In this document: piece by piece, positions 1 to 8,862 of the stretch
Layout: every line of letters begins with the position of its first letter
How positions within the stretch are numbered: the first letter of the stretch is position 1
Assembly (NCBI RefSeq): GCF_000307775.2
Contig: NZ_KK020675.1
Coordinates: 685,281 to 749,280, forward strand
Origin: Stutzerimonas stutzeri KOS6
GTDB taxonomy: Bacteria; Pseudomonadota; Gammaproteobacteria; Pseudomonadales; Pseudomonadaceae
Direction of reading: 5' to 3'
DNA: 64,000 nucleotides
Made by a program: the position numbers and the translations under genes
Notes under the pieces: generated by a model
The model's input: only the letters and a program-made list of their open reading frames with translations
What the model was told of the DNA's origin: nothing
The model's database searches: none

Positions 1-386
1 CCCTGCACCGGACAAAATTTTGTAGTGGAAACACAGCCAATAGAATTGAAAACAACCGTAAAGGGAGCAGCGCCAACCTTTATGACCTGCTGCGGATTAG
101 CAACTGCATAACCGCCAAGCACAGTTTCACCTGAATTCTTATCTCCACAATTATTAAAATAATGCAATTCGGTCCCAGTCGCACTAACCTGGACCTGTAT
201 ATAACACCCACTTGCCACCGCCAATTTCTGCGCATAGCGAACAGACGAAAGAACCTCTTCGAAATAGAAGCGTTCATCGAAGTTGCTTTTACTAAAGAAG
301 CGCGGCCCCACCACGGCGGCGAGGATGCCGATGATTACGATCACCATGATCAACTCGACGATTGTAAAACCGCGCTGTTCAACCAT
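1..386 (-). CDS. mshC: MSHA minor pseudopilin MshC-like (partial, C-terminus outside window)
   Basis: The reading frame starts at 386 (ATG, with AAAGGG about 8 nt upstream) and stays open to base 1, so the C-terminus is missing. The first 128 codons encode MVEQRGFTIVELIMVIVII and onwards, a class III prepilin leader of six residues cut after Gly6, followed by the hydrophobic pilin helix. Three cysteines lie further on. It follows mshA on the same strand, the place of mshC in the Vibrio MSHA locus; the general GspH/FimT-like look fits a minor pilin. The mshC name rests on position; the pilin assignment is secure. Confidence 0.8.
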   Translation of the reverse strand, partial: MVEQRGFTIVELIMVIVIIGILAAVVGPRFFSKSNFDERFYFEEVLSSVRYAQKLAVASGCYIQVQVSATGTELHYFNNCGDKNSGETVLGGYAVANPQQVIKVGAAPFTVVFNSIGCVSTTKFCPVQ

Positions 387-447
387 TGGCCAGCCCTTTG
401 TTCAAGCGGGTTGGAGGCGGGAATTGACCAGCCTCCAGAAATTCGTG

Positions 448-472
448 GCAACCCGGCCAAAAGCCGGGTTGC
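448..472. promoter_or_regulatory. perfect 10-bp stem-loop between mshA and mshC
   Basis: GCAACCCGGC and GCCGGGTTGC pair perfectly around a CAAAA loop. No T-run follows on the minus (transcribed) strand, so this is not an ordinary intrinsic terminator. Its place just behind the major pilin gene suggests an mRNA 3'-stabilising or processing structure that would let mshA outproduce the downstream minor pilins. That role is inferred. Confidence 0.55.
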
Positions 473-480
473 GATGCAGC

Positions 481-552
481 GTAGGGCGGATGAAACCCGC
501 CGACTATGAGTTGTCGTCAGGTTTCGACATCCGTGAATTGCAACCGCCCTAC
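481..552. repeat. palindromic intergenic repeat, GTAGGGCGG type
   Basis: GTAGGGCGG at 481 is mirrored by CCGCCCTAC at 544, with further partial complementarity inside (GATGAAACC against GGTTTCGACATC). It belongs to the GTAGGG-type palindromes scattered in many proteobacterial genomes; a related element lies at 23741-23803. Confidence 0.6.
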
Positions 553-564
553 ATAACTACATAG

Positions 565-1008
565 TTAGCAATCACCAGTTGCTGGAGTAATATCGGAAAT
601 ATCCACACCACTCGTTGCACTTGTTGCTGGCGTGTAGTCAAAACTACAAGAACCGAGCGTTACTTTTACATCTGTCCCATCGAGAGCGACAGTATAGTCG
701 TTGCTAAGCTGAGCCGCCTCCCTAACATCAGCGACCGTCCCGGAAATATATCCATATGCCAAATTTATTTCCTGCCCCTCAAGTTCGACTGACTCGCCGG
801 TCGCAGCTATGTTGTTTTCAACCAAAGCAGCCGAATGGACAATAGCACTAGCTGAACGAAGGGCGCCTTGAGCTGCTTCCAAGCTGGCCCGTCGCGCATC
901 CGCCCCAAAATCCGCAAACCTCGGCAACGCAAACGCCGCCAAAATTCCCAATATCACGATAACCATAATCAACTCGATCATGGTGAAGCCGCTTTGTTGC
1001 TTTTTCAT
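565..1008 (-). CDS. mshA: MSHA major pilin MshA
   Basis: 147 residues. The start at 1008 (MKKQQSG then FTMIEL) is chosen over upstream starts because AGGAG sits 7 nt before it and it gives a normal 7-residue prepilin leader cut at Gly7-Phe8. The helix FTMIELIMVIVILGIL is followed by the ADARRASLEAAQGALRSA region typical of MshA, and two C-terminal cysteines (the second is the last residue) define a disulfide-bonded D-region. The mature pilin would form the MSHA fibre used for surface attachment. It follows mshB by 19 nt, and a strong hairpin follows the gene. Confidence 0.88.
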   Translation of the reverse strand: MKKQQSGFTMIELIMVIVILGILAAFALPRFADFGADARRASLEAAQGALRSASAIVHSAALVENNIAATGESVELEGQEINLAYGYISGTVADVREAAQLSNDYTVALDGTDVKVTLGSCSFDYTPATSATSGVDISDITPATGDC

Positions 1009-1027
1009 GGTGTTGCTCCTTTTTGCC

Positions 1028-1570
1028 TTATTCAAAAGTGACGGCGACTTCGCCGGTGTTGCTGTTGTACTCGATGAAATCGTTGTTTCCATCAAGGGTG
1101 TAGCGATAGAGGCAGCGGTGGCCCTGGGCCTCGGCGCGGAAGGTGGGGTTGGTGCCGGTGACGCTGGCCGCCGAGGCTTGCAGCAGGTTGGCCCAGAGGT
1201 TCATGCATTCCTGCTGGCTCATGCTGGTGATGGCACCGGGGTTGCCGCTGCGTTCGGTACCGACGGGCCAGCCGAGGGTGTTGACGTCAACGGTGCCGTT
1301 GCCATAGCCCAGCACGTCGATCTGGCAGTTGCCGGCCACGCAGCTGTTGCGGTTGAGTTCGTATTGGCCGCGCACCAGAGAGACGGCCGACGTGAAGGCG
1401 CCGCCGGCGCTGCGCACGGTGGCGCGGTGGGCGTCCTTGGCCGAGTCGATGAAGTGCGGTAGCGCCACCGCGGCGAGGATGCCGAGGATGGCGATGACCA
1501 CCACCAGCTCGATCATGGTGAAGCCCTGGTTCTTCTGCATTACATGCGCTCGCTGCTGGTTTTCATTCAT
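1028..1570 (-). CDS. mshB: MSHA pilin-like protein MshB
   Basis: 180 residues. The start at 1570 (MNENQQRAHV) has AAGGTGAG about 5 nt upstream; this gives an unusual 16-residue leader before the Gly-Phe cleavage site. The internal ATG at 1540 would give a short standard leader (MQKNQG) and is the alternative. After the site comes FTMIELVVVIAILGIL, then a globular domain with five cysteines (NSCVAGNC early, later single ones). It sits between mshG and mshA as in Vibrio. Likely an accessory pilin, perhaps at the tip or in initiation. Confidence 0.78.
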   Translation of the reverse strand: MNENQQRAHVMQKNQGFTMIELVVVIAILGILAAVALPHFIDSAKDAHRATVRSAGGAFTSAVSLVRGQYELNRNSCVAGNCQIDVLGYGNGTVDVNTLGWPVGTERSGNPGAITSMSQQECMNLWANLLQASAASVTGTNPTFRAEAQGHRCLYRYTLDGNNDFIEYNSNTGEVAVTFE

Positions 1571-1641
1571 CTGCTCACCTTTCGTGTCGGCACAGGCGTA
1601 CCGCCCTGCCCTTCGCGTTTCGTTGTTCGCTGCTTCAGTCA

Positions 1642-2880
1642 TCACCCCCTCCCCTGCGCCGCGTTGCCCAGCTCCCACATCGGCAGGAACACGCCCAGCG
1701 CCAGCACCAGCACCATCACGCCCATGCAGACGATAAGGATCGGCTCGATGGCGTCGGCCAGTTGCTTGAGGTCGTAGTCGACCTCCTGTTCGTAGAAATC
1801 GGCGACCTCGATGAAGAGGTCATCCAGTGCGCCGGTCTCTTCACCAACCGCCATCATCTGCAAGACCAGCGGGGTGAACAGGCCACTGTTGTAGGCCGAG
1901 CGCGTCAAGGCCTCGCCGCGCTCGACGCTTTCGCGGATAGAGAGGATCGCCTCGCCGATATGGCGGTTGCCGACGCTGGCGCTGTTGATCGAGAGGGTTT
2001 GCAGCAGCGGCACGCCGGCGCGGTACATCATGGCGAAGGTACGGGTGAAGCGCGCCAGGGCGATGCGCTCGAAAATGCCGCCGACGATGGGCAGGCGCAG
2101 CTTGATGCGGTCCCAGCGAAGTCGGCCAGCGTCGGTCTCGATCCACTTGAAGAAGGCGTAGAGCCCGCCAACGATGCCCAGCAGCAACAGCCACCACCAG
2201 TCGCGCATGAAGTTGGAAGTGCCGATGAGAATGCGCGTGGCCAGGGGTAGCTGGGCATGGAACTGGGCGAAGACCTTGGCGAAGGCCGGGATCACCAGCA
2301 AGTTGATCACGCCCAGCGCGACGGCCATGGCCGCCATGACGAAGATCGGATAGCGGGTGGCCTGCTTGATGCGCTTGCGGGTTTCGCGTTCGAGCTCGAG
2401 ATAGGCGGACAGCTGCTTGAACGCCTGATCCAGCTGGCCGGTGTTTTCGCCGACGCTGACCATGCTGACGAACAGGTTGTTGAACACCTTGGGATGGGCA
2501 TTGAGGGCAACCGCCATCGACATGCCGCTTTCCAGGCTGGCGCGCACGTCCTGCAGAATCCCGCGGAAGTAGAGGTTGCGGTTGGATTCGGCGAGGCCGC
2601 CGATGGCACGGATGATCGGCACGCCGGCTTTGCTCAGGCTGTACATCTGGCGGCTGAAAATGATCAGTTCGTCCAGGTCGACGCGCTTGCGCCGCAGCTT
2701 TTCGCGCAGCTGCGCCAACACATCGTTGTCAGCCGTCTCGACCCTGCCCGCTTCGATGGTCAGCGGGATGATCTGCCGGGACAGCAGTTCACCGGCGACG
2801 GCATCGGCGCTCATACCCTCGAGCTCACCACTGACCTTGGCGCCCTGGGCGTTGCGGCCGGTGTAGCGGAAGCTAGGCAT
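1642..2880 (-). CDS. mshG: MSHA biogenesis inner-membrane platform protein MshG
   Basis: 412 residues, PilC/GspF family, the usual length. Two repeated GspF domains are visible: residues about 60-190 (FSRQMYSLSKAGVPIIRAI) and about 265-390 (FARTFAMMYRAGVPLLQTL is a close repeat), each followed by hydrophobic segments, with a final membrane segment near the C-terminus (VCMGVMVLVLALGVFLPMW). The start at 2880 (MPSFRYTGRNA) is preferred to the GTG at 2904 because GGGAGG lies 9 nt before it and family members start there. It would couple the MshE motor to pilin assembly. Confidence 0.9.
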   Translation of the reverse strand: MPSFRYTGRNAQGAKVSGELEGMSADAVAGELLSRQIIPLTIEAGRVETADNDVLAQLREKLRRKRVDLDELIIFSRQMYSLSKAGVPIIRAIGGLAESNRNLYFRGILQDVRASLESGMSMAVALNAHPKVFNNLFVSMVSVGENTGQLDQAFKQLSAYLELERETRKRIKQATRYPIFVMAAMAVALGVINLLVIPAFAKVFAQFHAQLPLATRILIGTSNFMRDWWWLLLLGIVGGLYAFFKWIETDAGRLRWDRIKLRLPIVGGIFERIALARFTRTFAMMYRAGVPLLQTLSINSASVGNRHIGEAILSIRESVERGEALTRSAYNSGLFTPLVLQMMAVGEETGALDDLFIEVADFYEQEVDYDLKQLADAIEPILIVCMGVMVLVLALGVFLPMWELGNAAQGRG

Positions 2881-2969
2881 CGGCACGGGCCTCCCTGTCG
2901 CCACCAGTCGCCGTGTTCCGGCCCATCGCCAATGGCCACGAGAAGTTCATTCGTTCTGCCGCGCTAAAA

Positions 2970-3051
2970 GCATCGCCCCGGGGTCGGGCCTCCCACAACA
3001 GCAGGCTGCGCACACCGAACCCTGTGGGAGGCGCGCCCACGCGGCGATTGC
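2970..3051. repeat. paired inverted REP element (between mshE and mshG)
   Basis: GCATCGCCCCGGGGTCGGGC at 2970 and its inverted partner TGTGGGAGGCGCGCCCACGC at 3023 form a hairpin-capable pair of the REP family seen nine times in the window. It fills most of the only long gap inside the msh operon (2881-3129), which otherwise holds no gene; mshF, expected around here in Vibrio, is not present. Confidence 0.8.
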
Positions 3052-3129
3052 CGGCGCAGAGCGGGTACGACCCGCCGATGGGGCGTTGGCGCCTGGTCCG
3101 TTCGGCGGGCGCGGCGCAGCACTGGACGA

Positions 3130-4857
3130 TCACGCGGCCACCTCGTCGTCGGCCAGCGTGGCGCAGACCTTCAACACCTCGTCGACGCTGGTGACGCCGG
3201 CGATGGCGTAATCCAGCGCACAGGCCGCCAACGGGCGGTAGTGCACCTGCTGGCGCGCAGCCTCGGCGAAGCCCTGCGGATCGCCCCGGCGCAGCGCGGC
3301 GATCATCGGTTCGTCCAGTTCCAGCAATTCGTAGACACCGACGCGGCCGGCATAACCGGTGTTGTGGCAATGGTGGCAACCGCTGCCGCGCTTGAAGCTG
3401 CGCCCTTCCAGCGAGCCGCCATGCAGGGTTTCCAGCCAGGCCAGTTGGCGCGGATCGGGCCGGTGGTCTTCCAGGCAGTTCTCGCAGACCCGGCGTACCA
3501 GGCGCTGGGCCAGCACGGCATTCAGTGCGGTGGCGACCAGGAAGGGTTCGACGCCCATGTCGATCAGGCGCATGGCCGAGGTCAAGGCGTCGTTGGTGTG
3601 CAGGGTCGACAGCACCAGGTGGCCGGTGAGCGCGGCACGCAGGCCGATCTCGGCGGTTTCCTGGTCGCGGATCTCGCCCACCAGCACGATGTCCGGGTCC
3701 TGGCGCAGGGCAGCGCGCAGCACGCGGGCGAAGGTCAGTTCGATCTTGGCGTTGACCTGCACCTGATTGATGCGCGGCAGCCGATACTCCACCGGGTCTT
3801 CCACGGTGATGATCTTCTTCTCCGGGCTGTTCAGCTCGGACAGGCCGGCATAGAGCGTGGTGGTCTTGCCCGAGCCGGTGGGGCCGGTGACCAACACCAT
3901 GCCGTGCGGGCGATGCAGCAGGCGGCGGAAGCGTTCGAGCATGGCCGCCGGCATGCCGGTGCCGTCGAGCTGGAACATCGCCCCGCTCTGGTCGAGCAGA
4001 CGCATGACCACCGATTCGCCGAACTGCACCGGCATGGTCGAGACCCGCACGTCGAGGTTGCGGTTCTTGACGCGGATATTGAAGCGGCCGTCCTGCGGCA
4101 GACGCTTCTCGGAGATGTCCAGGCCGGACATGATCTTCAGACGCATGACCAACGCCGAAGCGACCCGCTGCTCCTTCATTACCTGCTCGTTGAGCACGCC
4201 ATCGATCCGCTGGCGGATGCGCACCACGCCTTCGTCCGGTTCGATGTGGATATCCGAGGCCTTCATCTGCACGGCATCTTCGAACAGCGTCTGCAGCAGG
4301 CGCACCACAGGCGCGTCGCTGTTGCTCTCGGCGCCCAGGCGCGACAGGTCGAAGTCGCTGTCCTGCAGTTCGCCTTCGAGCTCGCCGGCCAGCGAGGCGA
4401 TCTCGCTGGTACGCCGGTAGAGCTGGTCGAGCGCGCCGAGCAGTTCACTTTCGCGCACCACGGCAGGGAACACGCGCTTGCCCAGCAGGCGCTCCATCTC
4501 GTCCTGGGCGAACAGGTCGAGCGGATCGGTCATGCCCACCAGCAGCCCTTCACCCTGGCGTGACAGCACGAGCACCCGGAAGCGCCGCGCCACCGCCTCG
4601 GGCAGGCTTTGGGTGAGCTGGTTGTCGAACTTGTAGTGCTTGAGCTCGACGAAGGGGATTTGCAGCTGCTCGGAAAGCGCACGCAGCAGGCGACCCTCGT
4701 CGATGAAGCCGAGGTCCAGTACCGTGCGACCGAGCTTGGAGCCAGTGCGTTTCTGGTCCTGCAGCGCCAGCTGTAGCTGGGCCTCACTGATCAGGCCGGC
4801 CTGGACCAGCAGGTCGCCTAGACGAATCTTGCGCTGACGCATGTCTTGCTGGGTCAT
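3130..4857 (-). CDS. mshE: MSHA pilus extension ATPase MshE
   Basis: 575 residues, GspE/PilB family. The N-terminus holds two tandem 24-residue MshEN motifs, residues 12-35 (RLGDLLVQAGLISEAQLQLA start) and 41-64 (KLGRTVLDLGFIDEGRLLRA start), joined by the 5-residue KRTGS; this is the described c-di-GMP-binding arrangement. The ATPase domain follows with Walker A GPTGSGKTTT (about residue 325), Asp box and Walker B (DIVLVGEIRD), and a CENC...CHHC zinc site (about 459-492). It powers pilus extension in the cytoplasm. The gene overlaps mshN by 4 bp (ATGA). Regulation by c-di-GMP is expected from the motifs. Confidence 0.93.
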   Translation of the reverse strand: MTQQDMRQRKIRLGDLLVQAGLISEAQLQLALQDQKRTGSKLGRTVLDLGFIDEGRLLRALSEQLQIPFVELKHYKFDNQLTQSLPEAVARRFRVLVLSRQGEGLLVGMTDPLDLFAQDEMERLLGKRVFPAVVRESELLGALDQLYRRTSEIASLAGELEGELQDSDFDLSRLGAESNSDAPVVRLLQTLFEDAVQMKASDIHIEPDEGVVRIRQRIDGVLNEQVMKEQRVASALVMRLKIMSGLDISEKRLPQDGRFNIRVKNRNLDVRVSTMPVQFGESVVMRLLDQSGAMFQLDGTGMPAAMLERFRRLLHRPHGMVLVTGPTGSGKTTTLYAGLSELNSPEKKIITVEDPVEYRLPRINQVQVNAKIELTFARVLRAALRQDPDIVLVGEIRDQETAEIGLRAALTGHLVLSTLHTNDALTSAMRLIDMGVEPFLVATALNAVLAQRLVRRVCENCLEDHRPDPRQLAWLETLHGGSLEGRSFKRGSGCHHCHNTGYAGRVGVYELLELDEPMIAALRRGDPQGFAEAARQQVHYRPLAACALDYAIAGVTSVDEVLKVCATLADDEVAA

Positions 4858-6245
4858 CGACCAACTCCCAGGGCAGCGGCCCGTTCAACGGCAAAGCGCC
4901 GTGCATTTCCATCCAGCCCCTGCCCTTGCGCAGCCAAGCGATAATGATCAGCCGCGAGCGCGGGCTGATCGAGCTGCTCCAGCGCGATGGCCAGGCCCAG
5001 TTGCCAGGATGCCTGCTGCGGCCGGAGACCGACCAGTTGGCGGTAGATGGCTGCGCTGCCCGCCCAGTCGCCGACCTGCTGCCGCAGTGCGGCCAGTAGC
5101 GCGTGATACGCCGAATTGCTCGCCAGGGCCGGCAAGCTCTGTTCGAGGGTGGCGAGGGCGGCAGGCTTGTCGCCGCCCAGCAGTTGGCCGCGAGCCAGCA
5201 ACATGCGCAGCTCGGCATCCCGGGGCCGGGTTTGCAGCTGGCCAGGCAGCCAGGCGAGCAGCGTATCGATCTGTCCGCTGGCCAGATAGGCTCGCGCCAG
5301 CCAGCGAATCGCTTGCGGATTGTCCGGTTGTGTAGCGTGCAGCGATTGCAGCAACTGGATGGCTCGCGGGTAATTCTGCTGCCGCAGGGCGTCCTGGGCC
5401 TGCGCCAACGGCTCGGGCCGGTGACTGCCGATCTGCACCGACTGCTTCGCCGAAACCTCGGGAGCTGCAACCTGCGCGGCAACCGGCTCGGCAGGATTGC
5501 GGACTTCCGGCGCGGGTGCGGCCGCGCGTGGCTCGTCCGGCACGCTGCGAGTCACCCAGTCGGGCCAGTCCGCTTCGTCCCTTACCGCTTCGGCGACCGG
5601 CAGAACCAGCTCATCGGCCGGCGCCGACGGTTCGCCCCCCAGGCGCGCCTCCAGCCAGAGCTGGACGTGACCACCAGCCGGCTCGAGCCGGTCGCGAATG
5701 TCGAGACGATCGGTCATGCCGATCAGCAGCACCCGCACCTCATCATCATGCGGTTCCACGCGCCAGGACAGGGTCAGGCCGTTTTGCTCGATGCGCCCGG
5801 TAAGCGCCTCGCCGGCAAGCACGACGCCAGGCAGACGCAGGCTGACCACGCCGCTTTCATCGGTACGCTGGTAACTGACCGAGCGATCCAGCAGCAACTG
5901 CAGCACGAAGCGGCCTTCCTCTTCGTGAGGCAGGACATCCAGCAGCCGCACAGCCGTCGCTGCCGGCGGCGCCGGTACGACGGCGGGTGCGGCGGGTGCG
6001 GCGGGTGCGGCGGGTGCTTCGACCTGGCGGCTACCGAACGGCAGCCGCTCGAACATAAGCCCCACGCCAAGCGCGACAAGCAGCACCGCAACCAGCGGCA
6101 GCAGCCAGCGTTTCGCCCGTGCCGAGCGCTGGCGGCGAAGCAACGCGGCCTCATCGACCGTACGCACGCCGTTCAGTGAACTCTGCCCGCCGGAAGCCGC
6201 ACCGCGCGCCTCCAGATCCCGCAGCATGTCGTTGACCAGGCTCAT
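4854..6245 (-). CDS. mshN: MSHA biogenesis protein MshN, TPR
   Basis: 463 residues. The start at 6245 (MSLVNDMLRDLEARGA) overlaps the mshM stop as ATGA and is preferred over an upstream frame extension. A cytoplasmic stretch of about 45 residues precedes one membrane segment (WLLPLVAVLLVALGVGLMF), then an Ala/Pro-rich linker with (PAA) repeats, and a C-terminal half (about 280-463) of tetratricopeptide-like helices (AIQLLQSLHATQPDNPQAIR and following). Probably a periplasmic scaffold linking platform and secretin. Called from domain layout and operon position. Confidence 0.85.
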   Translation of the reverse strand: MSLVNDMLRDLEARGAASGGQSSLNGVRTVDEAALLRRQRSARAKRWLLPLVAVLLVALGVGLMFERLPFGSRQVEAPAAPAAPAAPAVVPAPPAATAVRLLDVLPHEEEGRFVLQLLLDRSVSYQRTDESGVVSLRLPGVVLAGEALTGRIEQNGLTLSWRVEPHDDEVRVLLIGMTDRLDIRDRLEPAGGHVQLWLEARLGGEPSAPADELVLPVAEAVRDEADWPDWVTRSVPDEPRAAAPAPEVRNPAEPVAAQVAAPEVSAKQSVQIGSHRPEPLAQAQDALRQQNYPRAIQLLQSLHATQPDNPQAIRWLARAYLASGQIDTLLAWLPGQLQTRPRDAELRMLLARGQLLGGDKPAALATLEQSLPALASNSAYHALLAALRQQVGDWAGSAAIYRQLVGLRPQQASWQLGLAIALEQLDQPALAADHYRLAAQGQGLDGNARRFAVERAAALGVGR

Positions 6246-7171
6246 GGCTGCGCCTCGATGAACTGCGAGAGCCATGGCCAGGCGCCGAGCAGCAAGCTCA
6301 AGGTGATGCCTCCCGCGAGCATGGCCCAGCGCACCGGCGAAGCCGTTCGAAGGAAGGGACGGGCGCCTTCCGTATCAGCGACGGCCCGCTGTACATGACG
6401 ACGGGTGATCCGCGGTCGCCCCTCACCGAAGGCCGCCATCAGGCATTTATTGGCAAGAATGTTGAGCAGCCGCGGGATACCACCGCTGCCCTTGACCAAC
6501 AGCCGCACCGCGGCGGGTCCGAACAGCGGGGGGCCCTGATAACCGGCGACGGCGAGGCGTTCGTGCAGGTAGCGACCGACATCACTGGCATCCAGCGGTT
6601 GGAGCCGATAGGAAAAGGTGATGCGCTGGCGCAACTGGCGAAAATTTTCACTGCTCAAGGTTGCATCCAGCTCAGGCTGACCGAACAACACCACCTGAAG
6701 CAGCTTGCGCCGTTCCGTTTCCAGGTTGGTCAGCAACCGCAGGGCCTCCAGCGTCGTGGGCGGCAAGGCTTGCGCCTCGTCGATCAGCAGCACGGTGCTT
6801 TTGCCGGCCGTAGCCAGCTCGATCAGACGATGATGCAGCACCGTGAGCAAGCCATGGTTGTCCAGACGATCGACATGCCGCACGTGCAGCTCGTGCGCCA
6901 GCGCCTGGTGCAACGCCATCGGGCCGAGCGCGGGATTCGGCAGCCAGGCGACCTGATAGTGCTCGGCATCCAGCTGCTTGAGCAGCTCGCGGCAGAGCAG
7001 TGTCTTGCCCGTGCCCACTTCACCGGTCACCTTGATGAAGCCTTCACCCTCGGCCAGCGCCACCCGCAACAGGTTCAGACACGCCTGATAAGACGGCAGC
7101 CGCACCATGAAGCCGGTGTTGGGCGTCAGCGCGAACGGCTTCTCGCGCAGACCGAAGAATGCCTCGTACAT
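6242..7171 (-). CDS. mshM: MSHA biogenesis ExeA-like ATPase MshM
   Basis: 309 residues, AAA/ExeA-family. Starts MYEAFFGLREKPFALTPN, the typical ExeA N-terminus. Walker A GEVGTGKT is at residues 50-57 and Walker B/DEAQ (LLIDEAQALP) near 128; sensor regions follow (QRITFSYRLQPL). One C-terminal membrane segment (WAMLAGGITLSLLLGAWPW) anchors it. It lies 8 nt after mshL and overlaps mshN by 4 bp. By analogy with ExeAB/GspAB it may help assemble the secretin. Confidence 0.88.
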   Translation of the reverse strand: MYEAFFGLREKPFALTPNTGFMVRLPSYQACLNLLRVALAEGEGFIKVTGEVGTGKTLLCRELLKQLDAEHYQVAWLPNPALGPMALHQALAHELHVRHVDRLDNHGLLTVLHHRLIELATAGKSTVLLIDEAQALPPTTLEALRLLTNLETERRKLLQVVLFGQPELDATLSSENFRQLRQRITFSYRLQPLDASDVGRYLHERLAVAGYQGPPLFGPAAVRLLVKGSGGIPRLLNILANKCLMAAFGEGRPRITRRHVQRAVADTEGARPFLRTASPVRWAMLAGGITLSLLLGAWPWLSQFIEAQP

Positions 7172-7179
7172 GCGGCGGC

Positions 7180-8862
7180 CTACCTCACCTGCCGAAACGA
7201 ATCGGCGCTGCGGCGCAACTCGTCGACCCAGACCTGATCAGTGATCACCTGCGGACGCACCAGAATGACCAGCTCGGTCTGCTGGAGCGATTTGCTTTGC
7301 TGCTGAAACAGCGGTCCCACGATTGGCAGCTTCGAAACCCAAGGTAAATTCGCATCGTTGTTGGTGTTGCGGTTTTCCAGCAGGCCGCCGATGACCACCA
7401 CCTGGCCGCTGCGCGCACGCACGATGGAGTCGGACTGACGCGTGGTGGACAGCGCCAGTGGCAGGTTGAACACGTTGTCGGCGCCACCCAGCTGGATGCT
7501 CTTGTTCTGGTCCTGTACGCGACTGACGGTAGGCCGCACATGCAGGGTGACCTGGTCGTTCTCGTCGATCTGCGGCGTCACGTCCAGCGAGATGCCGGAG
7601 AAGAACGGCGTTAGCGTGATATCGAGGTCGGGCGCGGTGGTGCCGCCGGCCAGCGAGGTGGTGGTGGTCGAAACGTCGGTGACGAAGAACTCGTCGGTGC
7701 CGACCTTGATCACCGCCTTCTGGTTGTTCAGCGTGGAAATGCGCGGACTGGAGAGCACACGCACATCGCCCTGGGTTTCCAGAAGCTGAACTACCCCCTC
7801 AAAGTTTCCGAAATCAAACGTGGCACCGAACACGCCGCCAACCCCGCTGGGACCGCTTAACGGGATACTGGGAATATTCACGCCTTGTGGCAAGCCGCTC
7901 TGAACATTGGTCCCGTTAGTGAGAGTGCTATCGACATTGTTGCCGGTCGTAGTGATGAAGCTGCCGAGGCTAAGTCCTTTCTGGCCCTGCAAAAAACTCC
8001 AGTTAATCCCCGACTGGAAACCATCGGATAGACTCACCTCGAGAATCTTGGTTTCCAGAATCACCTGGCGCTGCAGGTTGCGCTGTGCCTGTTGCAGGAA
8101 GCGCTCGACGCTCTGCTGGTCGCCGGTCGATGCGCGCACCACCAGCAGGCCGGCCTGCGGGTTGACCACCACGCTGTTGCCCGCCTCGCTGCCGATCATC
8201 ATCGCCACCACGTCGCGCACTTCGCTCCAGAAGTCGACGTTGCTGCTGGTCAGCAACTGGCTGGCATTGACGGTGCTGGAGGTCGTGCTGGTAGTGGTGC
8301 CGCTCGCCCCCGTGCCGGTATTGTCGCTGGTGGAGACCTGGCCCGAGCTGACCCGTGTATCGCTCATGCCCTGGCGCTGCAGGTTGAGGTAATTCAGGTC
8401 ATAGGTTCGCGTCACCGCGGTATTGGCCTGGATCTGGTAGCCATAGCTGGTGCGACGATAGTCATAACCATAGCTGTCACGCACCGCCGCCAGCACCTCC
8501 TCCAACGTCACATTGCGCAGGCTGAAAGTGATGTTGCCGGTCACCCCGGGATGCACCAGCAGGTTCTGCCCGGCGCTGTCCATGAGGCTGAGGAAGAACT
8601 CGCGGGCCGGCATGTCGTTGGCCACCACATCGAAACGCGGGCCGTTGGCAATGGTGCCGCCATCGACATCCAGAGGCGGGATCAGGGCCGCCTGCACCGA
8701 AGGCGGCGGCTCGGCCTTGACCTGGCTCTGCTGCAGACTCTCCTCGAACAAGCGATTGCTCTGCTCATACAGGCGCTGGTCGCCGTCCTTGAAGGTCTGA
8801 CAGGCAGCCAGAAGGCTGAACAGGCTCAGCAGGACGAGGCGCGGCAGAAGGATCGGCATCAT
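7180..8862 (-). CDS. mshL: MSHA outer-membrane secretin MshL (lipoprotein)
   Basis: 560 residues. The N-terminus is a lipoprotein signal (LVLLSLFSLLAAC, lipobox LAAC, Cys about 21). A periplasmic STN-like domain (about 85-140) and secretin N-domain precede a Ser/Thr-rich linker (about 180-205), and the C-terminal secretin channel domain contains VLSSPRISTLNNQKAVIKVG and the late GQVVVIGGLLENR signature. Forms the outer-membrane pore for the pilus. Overlaps mshK by ATGA. Confidence 0.92.
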   Translation of the reverse strand: MMPILLPRLVLLSLFSLLAACQTFKDGDQRLYEQSNRLFEESLQQSQVKAEPPPSVQAALIPPLDVDGGTIANGPRFDVVANDMPAREFFLSLMDSAGQNLLVHPGVTGNITFSLRNVTLEEVLAAVRDSYGYDYRRTSYGYQIQANTAVTRTYDLNYLNLQRQGMSDTRVSSGQVSTSDNTGTGASGTTTSTTSSTVNASQLLTSSNVDFWSEVRDVVAMMIGSEAGNSVVVNPQAGLLVVRASTGDQQSVERFLQQAQRNLQRQVILETKILEVSLSDGFQSGINWSFLQGQKGLSLGSFITTTGNNVDSTLTNGTNVQSGLPQGVNIPSIPLSGPSGVGGVFGATFDFGNFEGVVQLLETQGDVRVLSSPRISTLNNQKAVIKVGTDEFFVTDVSTTTTSLAGGTTAPDLDITLTPFFSGISLDVTPQIDENDQVTLHVRPTVSRVQDQNKSIQLGGADNVFNLPLALSTTRQSDSIVRARSGQVVVIGGLLENRNTNNDANLPWVSKLPIVGPLFQQQSKSLQQTELVILVRPQVITDQVWVDELRRSADSFRQVR

